Assembly: GCA_014155875.1 (NCBI GenBank)
Contig: JACEFZ010027762.1
Location: forward strand, 255,001 to 319,000
Length of the DNA stretch: 64,000 bases
Direction of reading: 5' to 3'
Origin: Cepaea nemoralis
Lineage: Eukaryota; Mollusca; Gastropoda; Stylommatophora; Helicidae
This document shows positions 49,343 through 59,114 of this stretch, in pieces (the first letter of the stretch is position 1; each line of letters opens with the position of its first letter). A program made the translations under genes and the position numbers. The notes beneath the pieces were generated by a model. That model saw nothing but the letters and a program-made list of their open reading frames with translations. It ran no database searches and was not told the origin of the DNA.

Positions 49343-49599
49343 GAATCCAGCTAACTTTCCTCTATGAACCAGGGGCACTCAGGCATGAATCCTCCAATTG
49401 TTTGGCGGACATGGTGGTGATCAAAGAGGGAAGGGTAATGGATGGGCTAGACATCATCAATGCCATAAGAGATGCAGGACAAACAGATGACTTTAAGGAC
49501 TCTTGGAAATCTGTTTCCTTGCCCAGAGTGAGGGAGATGGCAGTGAAGCGGGGAGCTGCCAGACATGAACTTTCTCAAGGACACAAGACCTTTGATTAA
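49343..49599 (+). CDS. Possible exon of an unrecognised gene
   Basis: An open frame of about 85 codons from the last upstream stop to TAA at 49,597-49,599, including FLYEPGALRHESSNCLADMV, VIKEGRVMDGLDIINAIRDA, then SVSLPRVREMAVKRGAARHE. Composition is protein-like, not repetitive and not low complexity, unlike almost every other frame nearby. A plausible splice acceptor (tttcctctatgaaccag) ends at about 49,370. I do not recognise the family and the sequence shows no catalytic motif. It may be a terminal coding exon, or chance. Confidence 0.35.
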
Positions 49600-49740
49600 T
49601 GGAGCTACGGAGTTCGTGCACTGAGCTGAGTTTCTCCAGACTCAGGTTTGAGTTAGGAGGAGAACGGAGCACTTATGGGTTGCACCCGTGTGCCGTGATG
49701 TTGATCCATCGACTAAACATAAACATAAACAGTGTTTCAT
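49600..49740 (+). mobile_element. Possible SINE tail with (TAAACA)n
   Basis: The stretch ends gactaaacataaacataaac, a short tandem tail typical of some SINEs and LINEs. No clear polymerase III boxes were found. Confidence 0.3.
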
Positions 49741-49867
49741 ATGGACTGTGATATTGTGTGTAACAGCAACATGCAGGGGTCCTTCCAACAAGAACAGAAG
49801 AATGTAACATGAGAAATAATCAGAGGAGATTGGCTGACAGTAGCAGCAGAGTTACATTGCTTTGTAT

Positions 49868-49945
49868 TTGTATGCTTGAAGCTTCCGGAAGTGACATTTG
49901 TGTGTGTTTTTGTATGCTTGAAGCTTCCACAGGTGACATGTGTGT
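49868..49945. repeat. Two-copy ~42-bp repeat
   Basis: gtatgcttgaagcttccgga and its second copy gtatgcttgaagcttccaca, each followed by a gtgacat and GT-rich stretch. Confidence 0.75.
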
Positions 49946-50049
49946 GTGGGTTGGGTTGGGTGTTGTTTGAAGCAGTTGTGTTGCATTTTGGACAAGCCAG
50001 TAAGTGCCCAGTCTCCGACCACAGGAATGGCAAGGGTCTGTGTGATTGG

Positions 50050-50290
50050 GTTTGAGTGTGGGATATGGAGACAAATATGTTTGATTGTGGGATACAGTGA
50101 CAAATATGTTTGATTGTGGGATATGGTGACAAATATGATTGATTGTGGGATACGGTGACAAATATGTTTGATTGTGGGATACGGTGACAAATATGTTTGA
50201 TTGTGGGATACAGTGACAGATGTTTGATTGTGGGATACAGAGACATATATGTTTGATTGTGGGATACAGTGACATATATGTTTGACATAT
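50050..50290. repeat. 29-bp minisatellite (about 8 copies)
   Basis: Units of tgattgtgggatacggtgac plus aaatatgtt, with agagac and cagtgac variants. Confidence 0.92.
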
Positions 50291-50660
50291 TTATGCTTAG
50301 GTAAAGCTGCTGATATGTTTGGCTGTTATGTGCTGTTTGTGGCTGTTGTTTTATTATTTTGCTGTGTTGTATGGCTGTTGTTAGGTAATATGTGTGACTG
50401 TTGTGTACTGAAATAATGTTACAAATATGTTTGACTTTGTCCTGAAAAGATTGGTTGCTGATCTGTTTGCTGGTCTTGTGAAAGGTGACTCTATTAGCGT
50501 GAGATTAGGCTGGAGATATTTGCTGTTTTCTTACACACATTTGTTGCTTGCTATTTGATGGCTTGTCAATTCACAGGATGAACTTGATTGTGGTTTCATG
50601 TATTTACATTCATATGATAAAGGCCTACCGTTTCTAAGCTGTGTAATTGTGCTTGCTTCT
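50291..50660. other. Unique T/G-rich sequence
   Basis: Degenerate tgttgtgtggctgtt-like repeats at 50,310-50,410. No gene seen. Confidence 0.5.
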
Positions 50661-50693
50661 AGCTTAGATCTTCAATGAAGTGAACAATTTTAG

Positions 50694-50907
50694 GGGACAA
50701 TTTAAAGAAATAATCAGACACAACACAGACAGTTCCATCAGACAAGACAGTTTGATCGTACACAGCACAAACAATTTGACCGGGCATGCCAACTATAGAA
50801 ATCAGATCAGTGTTGTTTTCCAGCACAGCAGTCAAGAATTTCAGGCATCAGGAAGCAGCGAGTCTGGGGATAGTTCTAGAATCACTGCTACTTCTACACT
50901 TGGCTGA
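50694..50907 (+). CDS. Weak candidate terminal exon
   Basis: After an acceptor-like gtgaacaattttag, an open frame of about 70 codons reads GQFKEIIRHNTDSSIRQDSL ... SSESGDSSRITATSTLG and stops at 50,907. It is polar, Ser-rich and non-repetitive. No family recognised; could be chance. Confidence 0.2.
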
Positions 50908-50934
50908 GTTACACACACTTTATTTTCTTCTGTG

Positions 50935-51180
50935 TGCTTGACTTCAGTGAGTGTGTGATTGACTTGTGTAAGTGTCTGCTTGACTTAGGTGAGGGTGTGA
51001 TTGACTTGTGTGAGTGTGCTAGATTTGTGTGAGTGTGTGCTTGATTTGTGTGAGTGTGTACTTGATTTGTGTGAGTGTCTGCTTGACTTGGGTGAGGGTG
51101 TGATTGACTTGTGTGAGTGTGCTTGATTTGTGTGAGTGTGTACTTGATTTGTGTGAGTGTGTGCTTGATTTATGTGAGAG
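50935..51180. repeat. 21-bp minisatellite (about 12 copies)
   Basis: Units of gtgtgcttgatttgtgtgag with gactt and ggtgaggg variants. Confidence 0.9.
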
Positions 51181-52214
51181 TCCTATGTTGTAGTTCTGAA
51201 TGCTTTGTGCTGTCAGCAGCAAATACGGCATATCATTGTCTGTGTGATGTGGGTTTGTGTTTGAACATTGAAGCCACAAACGATAGACTGCAATGATGAT
51301 CATATTGCCTGAGCTGATATCATGTGACTTCTGTAGCATGAATCTGACGAGATGCAGTAAATTATGCCAGGCAATAAATTATGTGAGCTATTATTTGAGT
51401 CTTCGGGCTTCATATTCACCTAGGGGTAACATTGTTTTAAATGTCTGTAATGTTTGTGTTGTCCCACATGGCATATTCTCATGGTGCTAAAGTTGATGTC
51501 TTCTTGTGAATACACACATGTTTTAGTTGATGTTTGCTACTTAACAATTTACTTTGATGTCTTGTTTTTTTTTGTTTTTTTTTGAAAGAAGTGAGACCGA
51601 AGGGAGAAACCATCAGGGCATTACAGTTAAGTGTGGATATGATTATGAATTCGTCAGTGCTAATACTAATTAGTGAAAATTAGAGATTAGAAAAAAATCT
51701 AGATAGTGTAAGAGAAGGAAGTCTAAAGACACATGGGTGAGTGGGTGCTCTGGGATCTTAATTTTTAAAACATTGTCCCAAATCAGATTCCAGCCATTGG
51801 TCTGTGACATCATGGTACCAACACGTTTTGTCGTCTTCTAAGAGAGGCAAAGACTGGCCACTTATTCCTCTGTGTATTCAGCTCTACAACACGAGATGAC
51901 CCTGACCTTTCACGGACCAATGGCAGGTCTAGGAGACTGTGTATGTTTAGTTGTTCTCATCTGTACTAGAAACGGAGCAGCTTGTTGAGCCCATGTCACT
52001 TATCCTATGGGTGCCAACAAGGGTTCTCAGTATCCGTCATAGTATGTTCACATGTGATCGTGCTGATAGTGTCTTCAAGGCAGTTTAGTTTGCAAACTAG
52101 ATCTTCATTTGTCTGTTATTTTATGAAAATGCTTGCATGGAAATCTTAGGAAATCTGTTGCCCATCGTAAAGTGTAGTGATGGTTCTCGTTGGTAATGTT
52201 TCTATGTTTCACAG
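51181..52214. other. Unique sequence, no gene seen
   Basis: T-rich tract at 51,564-51,583. No exon, RNA gene or element recognised. Confidence 0.55.
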
Positions 52215-53770
52215 ATGCCTCATTTCATCAACACTTCTGTAACATGGTCATCTGATTGGATTCAAGAATGTTTGAAAGATGCTGCATTTAGATTGACATG
52301 TATGTCCATAACATGGCCATCCTATTGGAATGAAGAATGATTGAAAGATGCTTCAATCCATTGACATTTCTCTCGACATGGCCATCCTATTGGAATGAAG
52401 AATGATTCAAAGATGCTTCAATCCATTGACATTTCTCTCGACATGGTCATCCTATTGGAATGAAGAATGATTGAAAGCTGCTTCAATCCATTGACATTTC
52501 TCTCGACATGGTAATCCTATTGGAATGAAGAATGATTAAAAGCTGCTTCAATCCATTGACATTTCTCTCGACATGGTCATCCTATTGGAATGAAGAATGA
52601 TTGAAAGATGCTTCAATCCATTGACATTTCTCTCGACATGGTCATCCTATTAGAATGAAGAATGATTGAAAGCTGCTTCAATCCATTGACATTTCTCTCG
52701 ACATGGTCATCCTATTGGAATGAAGAATGATTGAAAGCTGCTTCAATCCATTGACATTTCTCTCAACATGGTCATCCTATTGGATGAAGAATGATTGAAA
52801 GCTGCTTCAATCCATTGACATTTCTCTCGACATGGTCATCCTATTTTAATGAAGAATGATTGAAAGCTGCTTCAATCCATTGACATTTCTCTCGACATGG
52901 TCATCCTATTTAATGAAGAATGATTGAAAGCTGCTTCAATCCATTGACATTTCTCTCCACATGGTCATCCTATTTTAATGAAGAATGATTGAAAGATGCT
53001 TCAATCCATTGACATTTCTCTCCACATTGTCATCCTATTTTAATGAAGAATGATTGAAAGATGCTTCAATCCATTGACATTTCTTTCCACATTGTCATCC
53101 TATTTTAATGAAGAATGATTGAAAGCTGCTTCAATCCATTGACATTTCTCTCGACATGGTCATCCTATTGGAATGAAGAATGATTGAAAGATGCTTCAAT
53201 CCATTGACATTTCTCTCGACATGGTCATCCTATTGGAATGAAGAATGATTGAAAGATGCTTCAATTCATTGACATTTCTCTCCACATTGTCATCCTACTT
53301 TAATGAAGAATGATTGAAAGATGCTTCAGTCCATTGACATTTCTCTCCACATTGGCATCCTATTGGAATGAAGAATGATTGAAAGATGCTTCAATCCATT
53401 GACATTTCTCTCCACATTGTCACCCCATTTTATTGAAGAATGATTGAAAGATGCTTCAATCCATCGACATTTCTCTCCACATTGTCATCATATTGGAATG
53501 AAGAATGATTGAAAGATGCTTCAATCCATTAACATTTCTGTAACATTGTCATCTTATTATAATGAAGAATGATTGAAAGATGTTCAATCCATTAACATTT
53601 CTGTAACATTGTCATCTTGTTATAATGAAGAATGATTGAAAGATGCTTCAATCCATTAGCATTTCTGTAACATTGTCATCTTGTTATAATGAAGAATGAT
53701 TGAAAGATGCTTCAATCCATCGACATTTCTTCCCACATTGGCATCTTATTGGAATGAAGATGTTTGAAAA
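52215..53770. repeat. 65-bp satellite with internal hairpin (about 23 copies)
   Basis: Units contain cctattggaatgaagaatga, ttgaaagatgcttcaatcca and ttgacatttctctc. Every typical unit carries a 7-bp inverted repeat, gattgaa-agatgc-ttcaatc, which survives the common a/c change in its loop. Left copies carry gacatggtcatc, right copies cacattgtcatc and then taacattgtcatc, showing a gradient of subtypes. Confidence 0.95.
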
Positions 53771-53984
53771 CCAACGAGAACATTCAAGTATGAGGCATGT
53801 AAGTTCAAGGACATTGATAAGTAGATTCCAGTAGATGGCATGTTTTTTTAGCTTAAATGGGGCGTGTGAAGAGTATGAGAATCTTACCCAATAGTTAGGT
53901 CACATGATGTCCAATAGTTACTTTATTGCCCGAGTCAAATTCATTGGATGCTGTTTGGGCAGTGATGTGTACTTACTCTTTCTT

Positions 53985-55206
53985 TGTAATTAAATTTGGC
54001 AGATTATTGCGTTCTAGTAAAGTTTGTTTTGTTTTTCTATTTGTGGAAATATATCACGTCTTGTATATACTGAGAACAGTAATTGAACGTTCTATAGAAG
54101 TAAACAAAGATCTATATCTTTGCTTTATTGACTATACAAAGGATTTCGATAAAGTGAAACATGTCGACATGATAAGGATGCTTGAAGGTCTACAAATTGA
54201 TGGAAAAGACCTTACATTTGTAAAAAAAACATACATTGGAAACAACAAGCTGCCATCAGAATTGATAACAATGTAGGTCAATATCAGCCTATTAACAGAG
54301 GTGTGAGACAGGGATGTATAATGTCTCCAGATCATTTTTCCCTGTACAGTGAAAATATTTTCAGAAATATTGAAGATATGGAAGGAATCAACATTGGGGG
54401 ACGATACATCAATAACATTAGATATGCAGATGATACAGTCTTGATTGCAGACAATGAACAGGACCTGCAAAATTTAGTAGATGCGGTTGTTGTACACAGT
54501 GAACAACTAGGGTTAGAACTGAATATTAAGAAGACACAGATTATGGTCGTCACTGGGAAGAAGGAAATACCACAATGTGATATACGAGTAAATGGGCATA
54601 TTCTTAAGCAAGTGAATCGATACAGTTATCTCGGCACAGTCATAACATCTGATGGGAGATGCCTTGAAGAGATTAGAACAAGAATTGCCATTGCGAAGGT
54701 AGCCTTTTGCAAGATGAAAAACTTACTGACCAATAAAAAGATATCAATTGAAACGAGAAAAAGAGTGTTGAAGTGCTACATAGAACCTATACTTTTGTAT
54801 GGATGTGAAGCGTGGACAATGAGCAGTCAAGCTGAAAAACATCTGATGGCTGTGGACATTTTGTTTCAGAGGAAAATGCAAAGAATACCATGGACAGACA
54901 GAAAAACCAATGAACAAGTCCTTCAAGAAACAAATGAAGATCGTAAACTGATTAGAGACCATTAAACGTAGACAGCAAAATTGTTTGGGCATGTTTTGAG
55001 AAGAAATGAATTGGAGAACTTGGTGACAACTGGCAAGATCGAAGGGAAGAGACCAAGGGGAAGACCGAGAAGTAAATACCTGGATGGCTTGGCCGTGTGG
55101 CATGGTCGAGACAGGAACACAGAGCTGATTCATGACTCTGGTGATCGAGTGAGATGGCAGAACATGACCGCACACGCTTATCGGCATGGCACATGATGGA
55201 TGGATG
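53985..55206 (+). mobile_element. LINE family A copy, 5'-truncated
   Basis: Starts within the reverse transcriptase fingers (decayed EGKGT region, about 53,985-54,060) and ends in a GATGGATGGATG tail at 55,195-55,206. About 90% identical to the copy at 29,766-30,827 over the shared part. The left end merges with unique sequence and no target-site duplication was identified. Confidence 0.85.
54060..55196 (+). pseudogene. Reverse transcriptase, LINE family A, three frame pieces
   Basis: Piece 1 (to 54,276): YILRTVIERSIEVNKDLYLC, FIDYTKDFDKVKHVDMIRML; the usual catalytic-block Ala before FDKV is Asp here. A frameshift follows near 54,228-54,275. Piece 2 (54,303-54,965): RQGCIMSPDHFSLYSENIFR, YADD (54,423-54,434), KKTQIMVVTGKKEIPQC, YLGTVITSDGRCLEEIRTR, LLYGCEAWTMSSQAEKH. 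An inserted base at about 54,960 shifts frame. Piece 3 (54,981-55,196): FGHVLRRNELENLVTTGKIE, KYLDGLAVWHGRDRNTELIH, ending HAYRHGT. Catalytic residues remain but the protein is not translatable as one chain. Confidence 0.85.
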
Positions 55207-55286
55207 TAATATAGGATTTAGGAACCAGTTTCTGTCAATCAGATGCCGTCTCCGCACTGAAGCTCCACACTAGCCACTGTGACAGT

Positions 55287-55396
55287 GCGGCTCCAGAATA
55301 CTGTAGAGGCGGCTCCAGAATACCGTAGAGGCGGCTCCAGAATACCGTAGAGGCGGCTCCAGAATACCGTAGAGGCGGCTCCAGAATACCGTAGAG
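55287..55396. repeat. 22-bp minisatellite (5 copies)
   Basis: Nearly perfect units of ggcggctccagaataccgta plus ga. Confidence 0.95.
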
Positions 55397-55399
55397 GCA

Positions 55400-55720
55400 C
55401 CTGCTAGTACTTCTAGACTCGTCCTAGAGAAGTTTTCGTATTCCCCGTCTACGTTCTAGGAACAATCTGGTATTCCTTACATGTCTCCTATAGAATGTCT
55501 GGTTTTCCTCACCTAGAAAAGTGTGGGCAGTCTTCGTCTCCCTCCTAGAGAAGCTCTGGTATTTCTAGCCTTCCCCTGAGAGAAAGGTACTGGTATTTCT
55601 ATCCTCCATACCAGAGAAGTTCTGATGTTCCTCACCTCCCTCCAAGAGGCGTTCTGATATCCCTCGCATCTGTTCCAGAATAATTATGATGTTTCTAGCC
55701 GTCTCAGAGAACGGCTCTGG
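55400..55720. repeat. Degenerate ~36-bp repeat
   Basis: Recurring cctagagaagttctggtatt and cctcacctccct modules, heavily diverged. Confidence 0.6.
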
Positions 55721-55854
55721 TAATCCAGGGCTTGAGATTGGTACAAATTCCCAGTCTGAACACACTGCGTGGCAACTGCCTGTCGTCTCGGCCCGGTAAG
55801 CAAATCTCCCGGCATGCACCAGCAATTCGTTTGATGCCGTAATGAAAACATGAA

Positions 55855-56015
55855 ACTTAACGTAATCAAATCAAACAAAAATTAAACATAACATAGGCAA
55901 ACATAAAATTACACATTGCCAAACATGAAATTAAAAATAATACCGTGAAACATGAAATGAAACATAACATCATCAAAACATGAAATTAAACATAACATCG
56001 TCAAACGTGAAATAA
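55855..56015. repeat. Degenerate ~28-bp AT-rich repeat (about 5 copies)
   Basis: Recurring acatgaaattaaacataaca and tcgtcaa modules. Confidence 0.75.
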
Positions 56016-56470
56016 TATAATTGGTCATGCTTCTATGACATGCGGTTATAAAAGCAGAATGAACTCTGGATAATCAAGTTTCCCAATCAAGATAAAAGAT
56101 TTGATGACGACATTTGATACCCCATTGTATAATGTACTTTATTCATTTTAATGTGCCCAAGCTGTGTTTCTATATCCGTCGTAAATTGCAGGCCAGGACA
56201 CAAGAAGGAACTCGCAGAAGGCAAAGAAGACAGCGACGGCGTCTGTTTGATGTCTGATGTAGCTCTAATCACTCGTGAGATTGGCAGGCAGAAGTTTCGA
56301 GTCGGTAATGAAATCTAAATATGAAGCCGGGTCCAGAATATGATGCCGGTTGTTGTTTTCTGCCTGCGGTTTATTTTGGCATCGGATGTGTCCGTGTTTT
56401 TGTGGGCGTCCCGAACAGGTGGGCTTGCCATCTGATGACCATCTCTAGAGCTCTCGTACAGCAGTGGTCT
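56016..56470. other. Unique sequence, no gene seen
   Basis: No motif recognised. Confidence 0.5.
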
Positions 56471-56812
56471 TTTCGTGAGTGTGTGGTTGTTTTCTTGTGG
56501 GTCTGTCGGTGTTTTCTCATGGGTTTGTGGTTGTTTTCTCGTGGGTTTGTGGTTGTCTTCTCGTGGTTTGTGGTTGTCTTCTTGTGGGTCGCTAATGTTG
56601 TCTTGTCATGGGTTTGTGGTTGTCTTCTTGTGGGTTTGTGGTTGTCTTCTTGTGGGTGGTCTATGGGTGTCTTGTCATGGGTGTGTGGTTGTTTTCTTGT
56701 GGGCGGTCTATGGGTGTCTTGTCATGGGTTTGTGGTTGTCTTCTTGTGGGTTTGTGGTTGTCTCCTTGTGGGTGGTCTATGGGTGTCTTGTCATGGGTGT
56801 GTGGTTGTCTCC
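56471..56812. repeat. ~22-bp GT-rich minisatellite with higher-order units
   Basis: Units of gtttgtggttgtcttcttgt plus ggg, combined with ggtctatgggtgtcttgtca blocks into a roughly 70-bp composite repeated about three times. Hydrophobic frames (VVVFLWVCGC) look like membrane proteins but are repeat shadows. Confidence 0.88.
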
Positions 56813-56897
56813 TGGCCAGCCCAAGTCTTGTATCAATTCTGATTTTCTTGTCCCGATTATACAATATGGCCAACCCATCTAGTTATTTATCGCATTG
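56813..56897 (-). mobile_element. LINE family D, 3' piece split by the hammerhead element
   Basis: The minus strand reads MGWPYCI/LAILYNRDKKIRIDTRL, resembling the KYLDGLA..RDKKIELIQDL end of RTE-like elements. It continues at 58,093 across the insertion. Confidence 0.65.
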
Positions 56898-57007
56898 ATT
56901 ATGTGGTTGTTTCGGGATTTGAAATTTAAATATTGAGCACAACCCACTACTGGCAACGCTGATCGCATTCTGGTATGAACCTAAGGCCTATCCACGCCAA
57001 TATGGAA

Positions 57008-57052
57008 GCACTAGACTCGAGTTTCGCCCTCATTTGAGCTCGTCAGTAGTGC
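57008..57052 (-). ncRNA. Type I hammerhead ribozyme, copy 1
   Basis: Read on the minus strand: helix I GCACTA/TAGTGC (6 bp), core CUGACGA, helix II GCUC/GGGC with an AAAUGA loop, core GAAA, a 2-bp helix III closed by UCGA, then GUC. Predicted cleavage is after the C of GUC, between 57,014 and 57,013. All invariant core positions are present. Confidence 0.85.
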
Positions 57053-57276
57053 ACATCCCTGATCGGATCCGGAAACAGTCCCGGATCACGCGTGTGAAGC
57101 GGGTGTGTAACTACGCGGCACACACTGGACACACCAAATTATCACAACAGAATACCACAACGCTACCCATCGTAGGCTATGCTCAAGATTGCCCAATCGC
57201 CGCGACCGACGTCCGTCAATCGATGGGACCCGAACGATCAGGACTTCTCACTGGCAAGGAACACCAGGCCTCCTAA
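57034..57276 (+). other. 80-codon frame in hammerhead unit 1, not called as a gene
   Basis: Encodes a basic peptide starting MSSSVVHIPDRIRKQSRITR and ending GLLTGKEHQAS, with a GTG- or TTG-like start. It is present in all three units, but the units are so similar that an open frame says nothing about selection. It lies antisense to the ribozyme strand. No family recognised. Confidence 0.3.
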
Positions 57277-57411
57277 AATCCAGTGAGCAACAATCAAATT
57301 GATTATGTGGTTGTTTCGGGATTTGAAATTTAAATATTGAGCACAACCCACTACTGGCAACGCTGATCGCATTCTGGTATGAACCTAAGGCCTATCCACG
57401 CCAATATGGAA

Positions 57412-57456
57412 GCACTAGACTCGAGTTTCGCCCTCATTTGAGCTCGTCAGTAGTGC
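57412..57456 (-). ncRNA. Type I hammerhead ribozyme, copy 2
   Basis: Identical to copy 1 over the 45-nt core, exactly 404 bp away and in the same orientation. Predicted cleavage is between 57,418 and 57,417. Confidence 0.85.
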
Positions 57457-57964
57457 ACATCCCTGACCGGATCCGGAAACAGTCCCGGATCACGCGTGTG
57501 AAGCGGGTGTGTAACCACGCGGCACACACTGGACACACCAAATTATCACAACAGAATACCACAACGCTACCCATCGTAGGCTATGCTCAAAATTGCCCAA
57601 TCGCTGCGACCGACGTCCGTCAATCGATGGGACCCGAACGATCAGGACTTCTCACTGGCAAGGAACACCAGGCCTCCTAAAAAATCTCCTTCAAATCCCG
57701 AAACAACCACATAATCAATTTGATTGTTGCTCACTGGATTTTAGGAGGCCTGGTGTTCCTTGCCAGTGAGAAGTCCTGATAGTTCGGGTCCCATCGATTG
57801 ACGGACGTCGGTCGCGGCGATTGGGCAATCTTGAGCATAGCCTACGATGGGTAGCGTTGTGGTATTCTGTTGTGATAATTTGGTGTGTCCAGTGTGTGCC
57901 GCGTGGTTACACACCCGCTTCACACGCGTGATCCGGGACTGTTTCCGGATCCGATCAGGGATGT

Positions 57965-58009
57965 GCACTACTGACGAGCTCAAATGAGGGCGAAACTCGA
58001 GTCTAGTGC
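57965..58009 (+). ncRNA. Type I hammerhead ribozyme, copy 3 (inverted)
   Basis: The same 45-nt motif on the plus strand: CUGACGA at 57,971-57,977, GAAA at 57,992-57,995, and cleavage C at 58,003. Helices I-III are intact. Confidence 0.85.
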
Positions 58010-58092
58010 TTCCATATTGGCGTGGATAGGCCTTAGGTTCATACCAGAATGCGATCAGCGTTGCCAGTAGTGGGTTGTGCTCAATATTTAAA

Positions 58093-58605
58093 TTTATCGC
58101 ATTGTCTTTCCCTGGCTCTTTTTCTATTAAGTTCGCCAGCTGTCACTAACTTTTCAAGTATATTTCTCCTCGTTACGTACCCAAACAATCTGTTCTGTTG
58201 CCTTCAGTTTTTGGAATAAGTATACCTTTCTAATTTGTCTCTTGAAGGACTACTTCATTCGTTGTTCTGTCCGTCCTTGGTTGTCTGTGCATTTCCTCAC
58301 TAACTGCATGCCCACTCGATTAACTGATCTCAGATTCTCTGCAAATTGCCCATGTTCCACATCCATACAACAGTATAGATTTTATACACCACTTTATTAC
58401 TCTATTACTCACTGTAATTGATATCTTTTGTTTTTAATTGGTGAGTATATTACCCATATTCCAGAATGCTACATTTTGCATGACGATTATTGTTGTACTC
58501 TCTGCAAGTCATCTTCTGTCAGATGTTAAGACTTATCCAGGATAGTTGTACAGATTCACTTGTTTAAGAATTTTCGTATTTGCTTAGATGTTACATTGTG
58601 GTGTT
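58093..58605 (-). mobile_element. LINE family D, 5' piece
   Basis: Minus-strand decayed translation: IRKFLKQVNLYNYPG, VLTSD, AFWNMGNILTN, KISITV, CIKSILLYGCGTWAICRESE, then RTDRTTNEVVLQETN. This is the thumb and C-terminal region of an RTE-like element related to family A but much older, with many stops. The hammerhead element interrupts it at its 3' side. Confidence 0.75.
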
Positions 58606-58710
58606 TCTGTCTTCAGATGGTCCTTTAATCTGTGAATTATGGTCATTTAACCTGTGAATTTTGGTCCTTTAACTTGTGAATTATGGTCTTTTAACTTATG
58701 AATTATGGTC
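58606..58710. repeat. 22-bp minisatellite, left of SINE
   Basis: About 4 units of ggtcctttaacttgtgaatt plus at. It resumes after the SINE at 59,005-59,080. Confidence 0.85.
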
Positions 58711-59004
58711 TTTTTTTTGCGCTCACTCGCTGTGAACTCAAGTGTAGTCCATATACACTATTTATAGTAGTGATGGACTAAATTTTGCGTGTGGATTAGC
58801 TTTCCCTACTAACATTGCCCCTCGTCATCAGGAAAACCCACTGCGACCTCAGAGGTACTTGTAACTTACGTCCCCAAGTCAAGGACGACAAGTCAACATT
58901 TTAGTCCATCTCTCCAGTGTAGGGGTTGAACCGCTTACCTCGGCATCAGCACACCGGATGTTTAAGAACACGCGTTCTTACCCATTTGGCCATGCGGCCC
59001 TGCT
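58711..59004 (-). mobile_element. tRNA-derived SINE, family 1, full length
   Basis: Reading the minus strand: tRNA-like head with A-box-like tggccaaatgggtaag, B box ggttcaacccc (58,922-58,932), body cgtccttgacttggggacgt, acaagtacctctgaggtcgc, gatgacgaggggca, gctaatccacac, tail ttgagttcacagcgagtgag and poly-A (T-run 58,711-58,718). It is inserted into a 22-bp minisatellite; tggtc flanks both sides. Confidence 0.78.
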
Positions 59005-59080
59005 TGGTCCTTTAACTTGTGAATTATAGTCCTTGAACTAATTTGTGAATTATAGTCCTTTAACTAACTTGTTTCAAGCG
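59005..59080. repeat. 22-bp minisatellite, right of SINE
   Basis: About 3 units of the same repeat as 58,606-58,710, in phase with it. Confidence 0.82.
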
Positions 59081-59114
59081 TTGTGACCTATGAGCAAGCA
59101 ACCGAACTGGAAGG

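Larger units (their letters stand above)
56898..58092. mobile_element. Hammerhead-ribozyme retroelement (retrozyme or Penelope-like terminal repeats)
   Basis: A composite insertion in LINE D bounded by the exact 12-bp duplication tttatcgcattg (56,886-56,897 and 58,093-58,104). Two direct units (56,898-57,300 and 57,301-57,683; period 404 bp) are followed after about 9 bp (57,684-57,692) by a third unit in inverse orientation (57,693-58,092). The units are about 99% identical. Each holds one hammerhead ribozyme, so a transcript of the direct pair, read on the minus strand, would release a 404-nt monomer. Metazoan retrozymes and Penelope-like terminal repeats carry such type I motifs in tandem units of this size (established). 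No reverse transcriptase is present, so it would be non-autonomous. Membership of either class is inference. Confidence 0.8.

Noticed and set aside
56321..56898. Cys/Val/Trp-rich membrane-like protein
   Set aside because: The hydrophobic pattern comes from the GT-rich 22-bp repeat and appears in all three forward frames.
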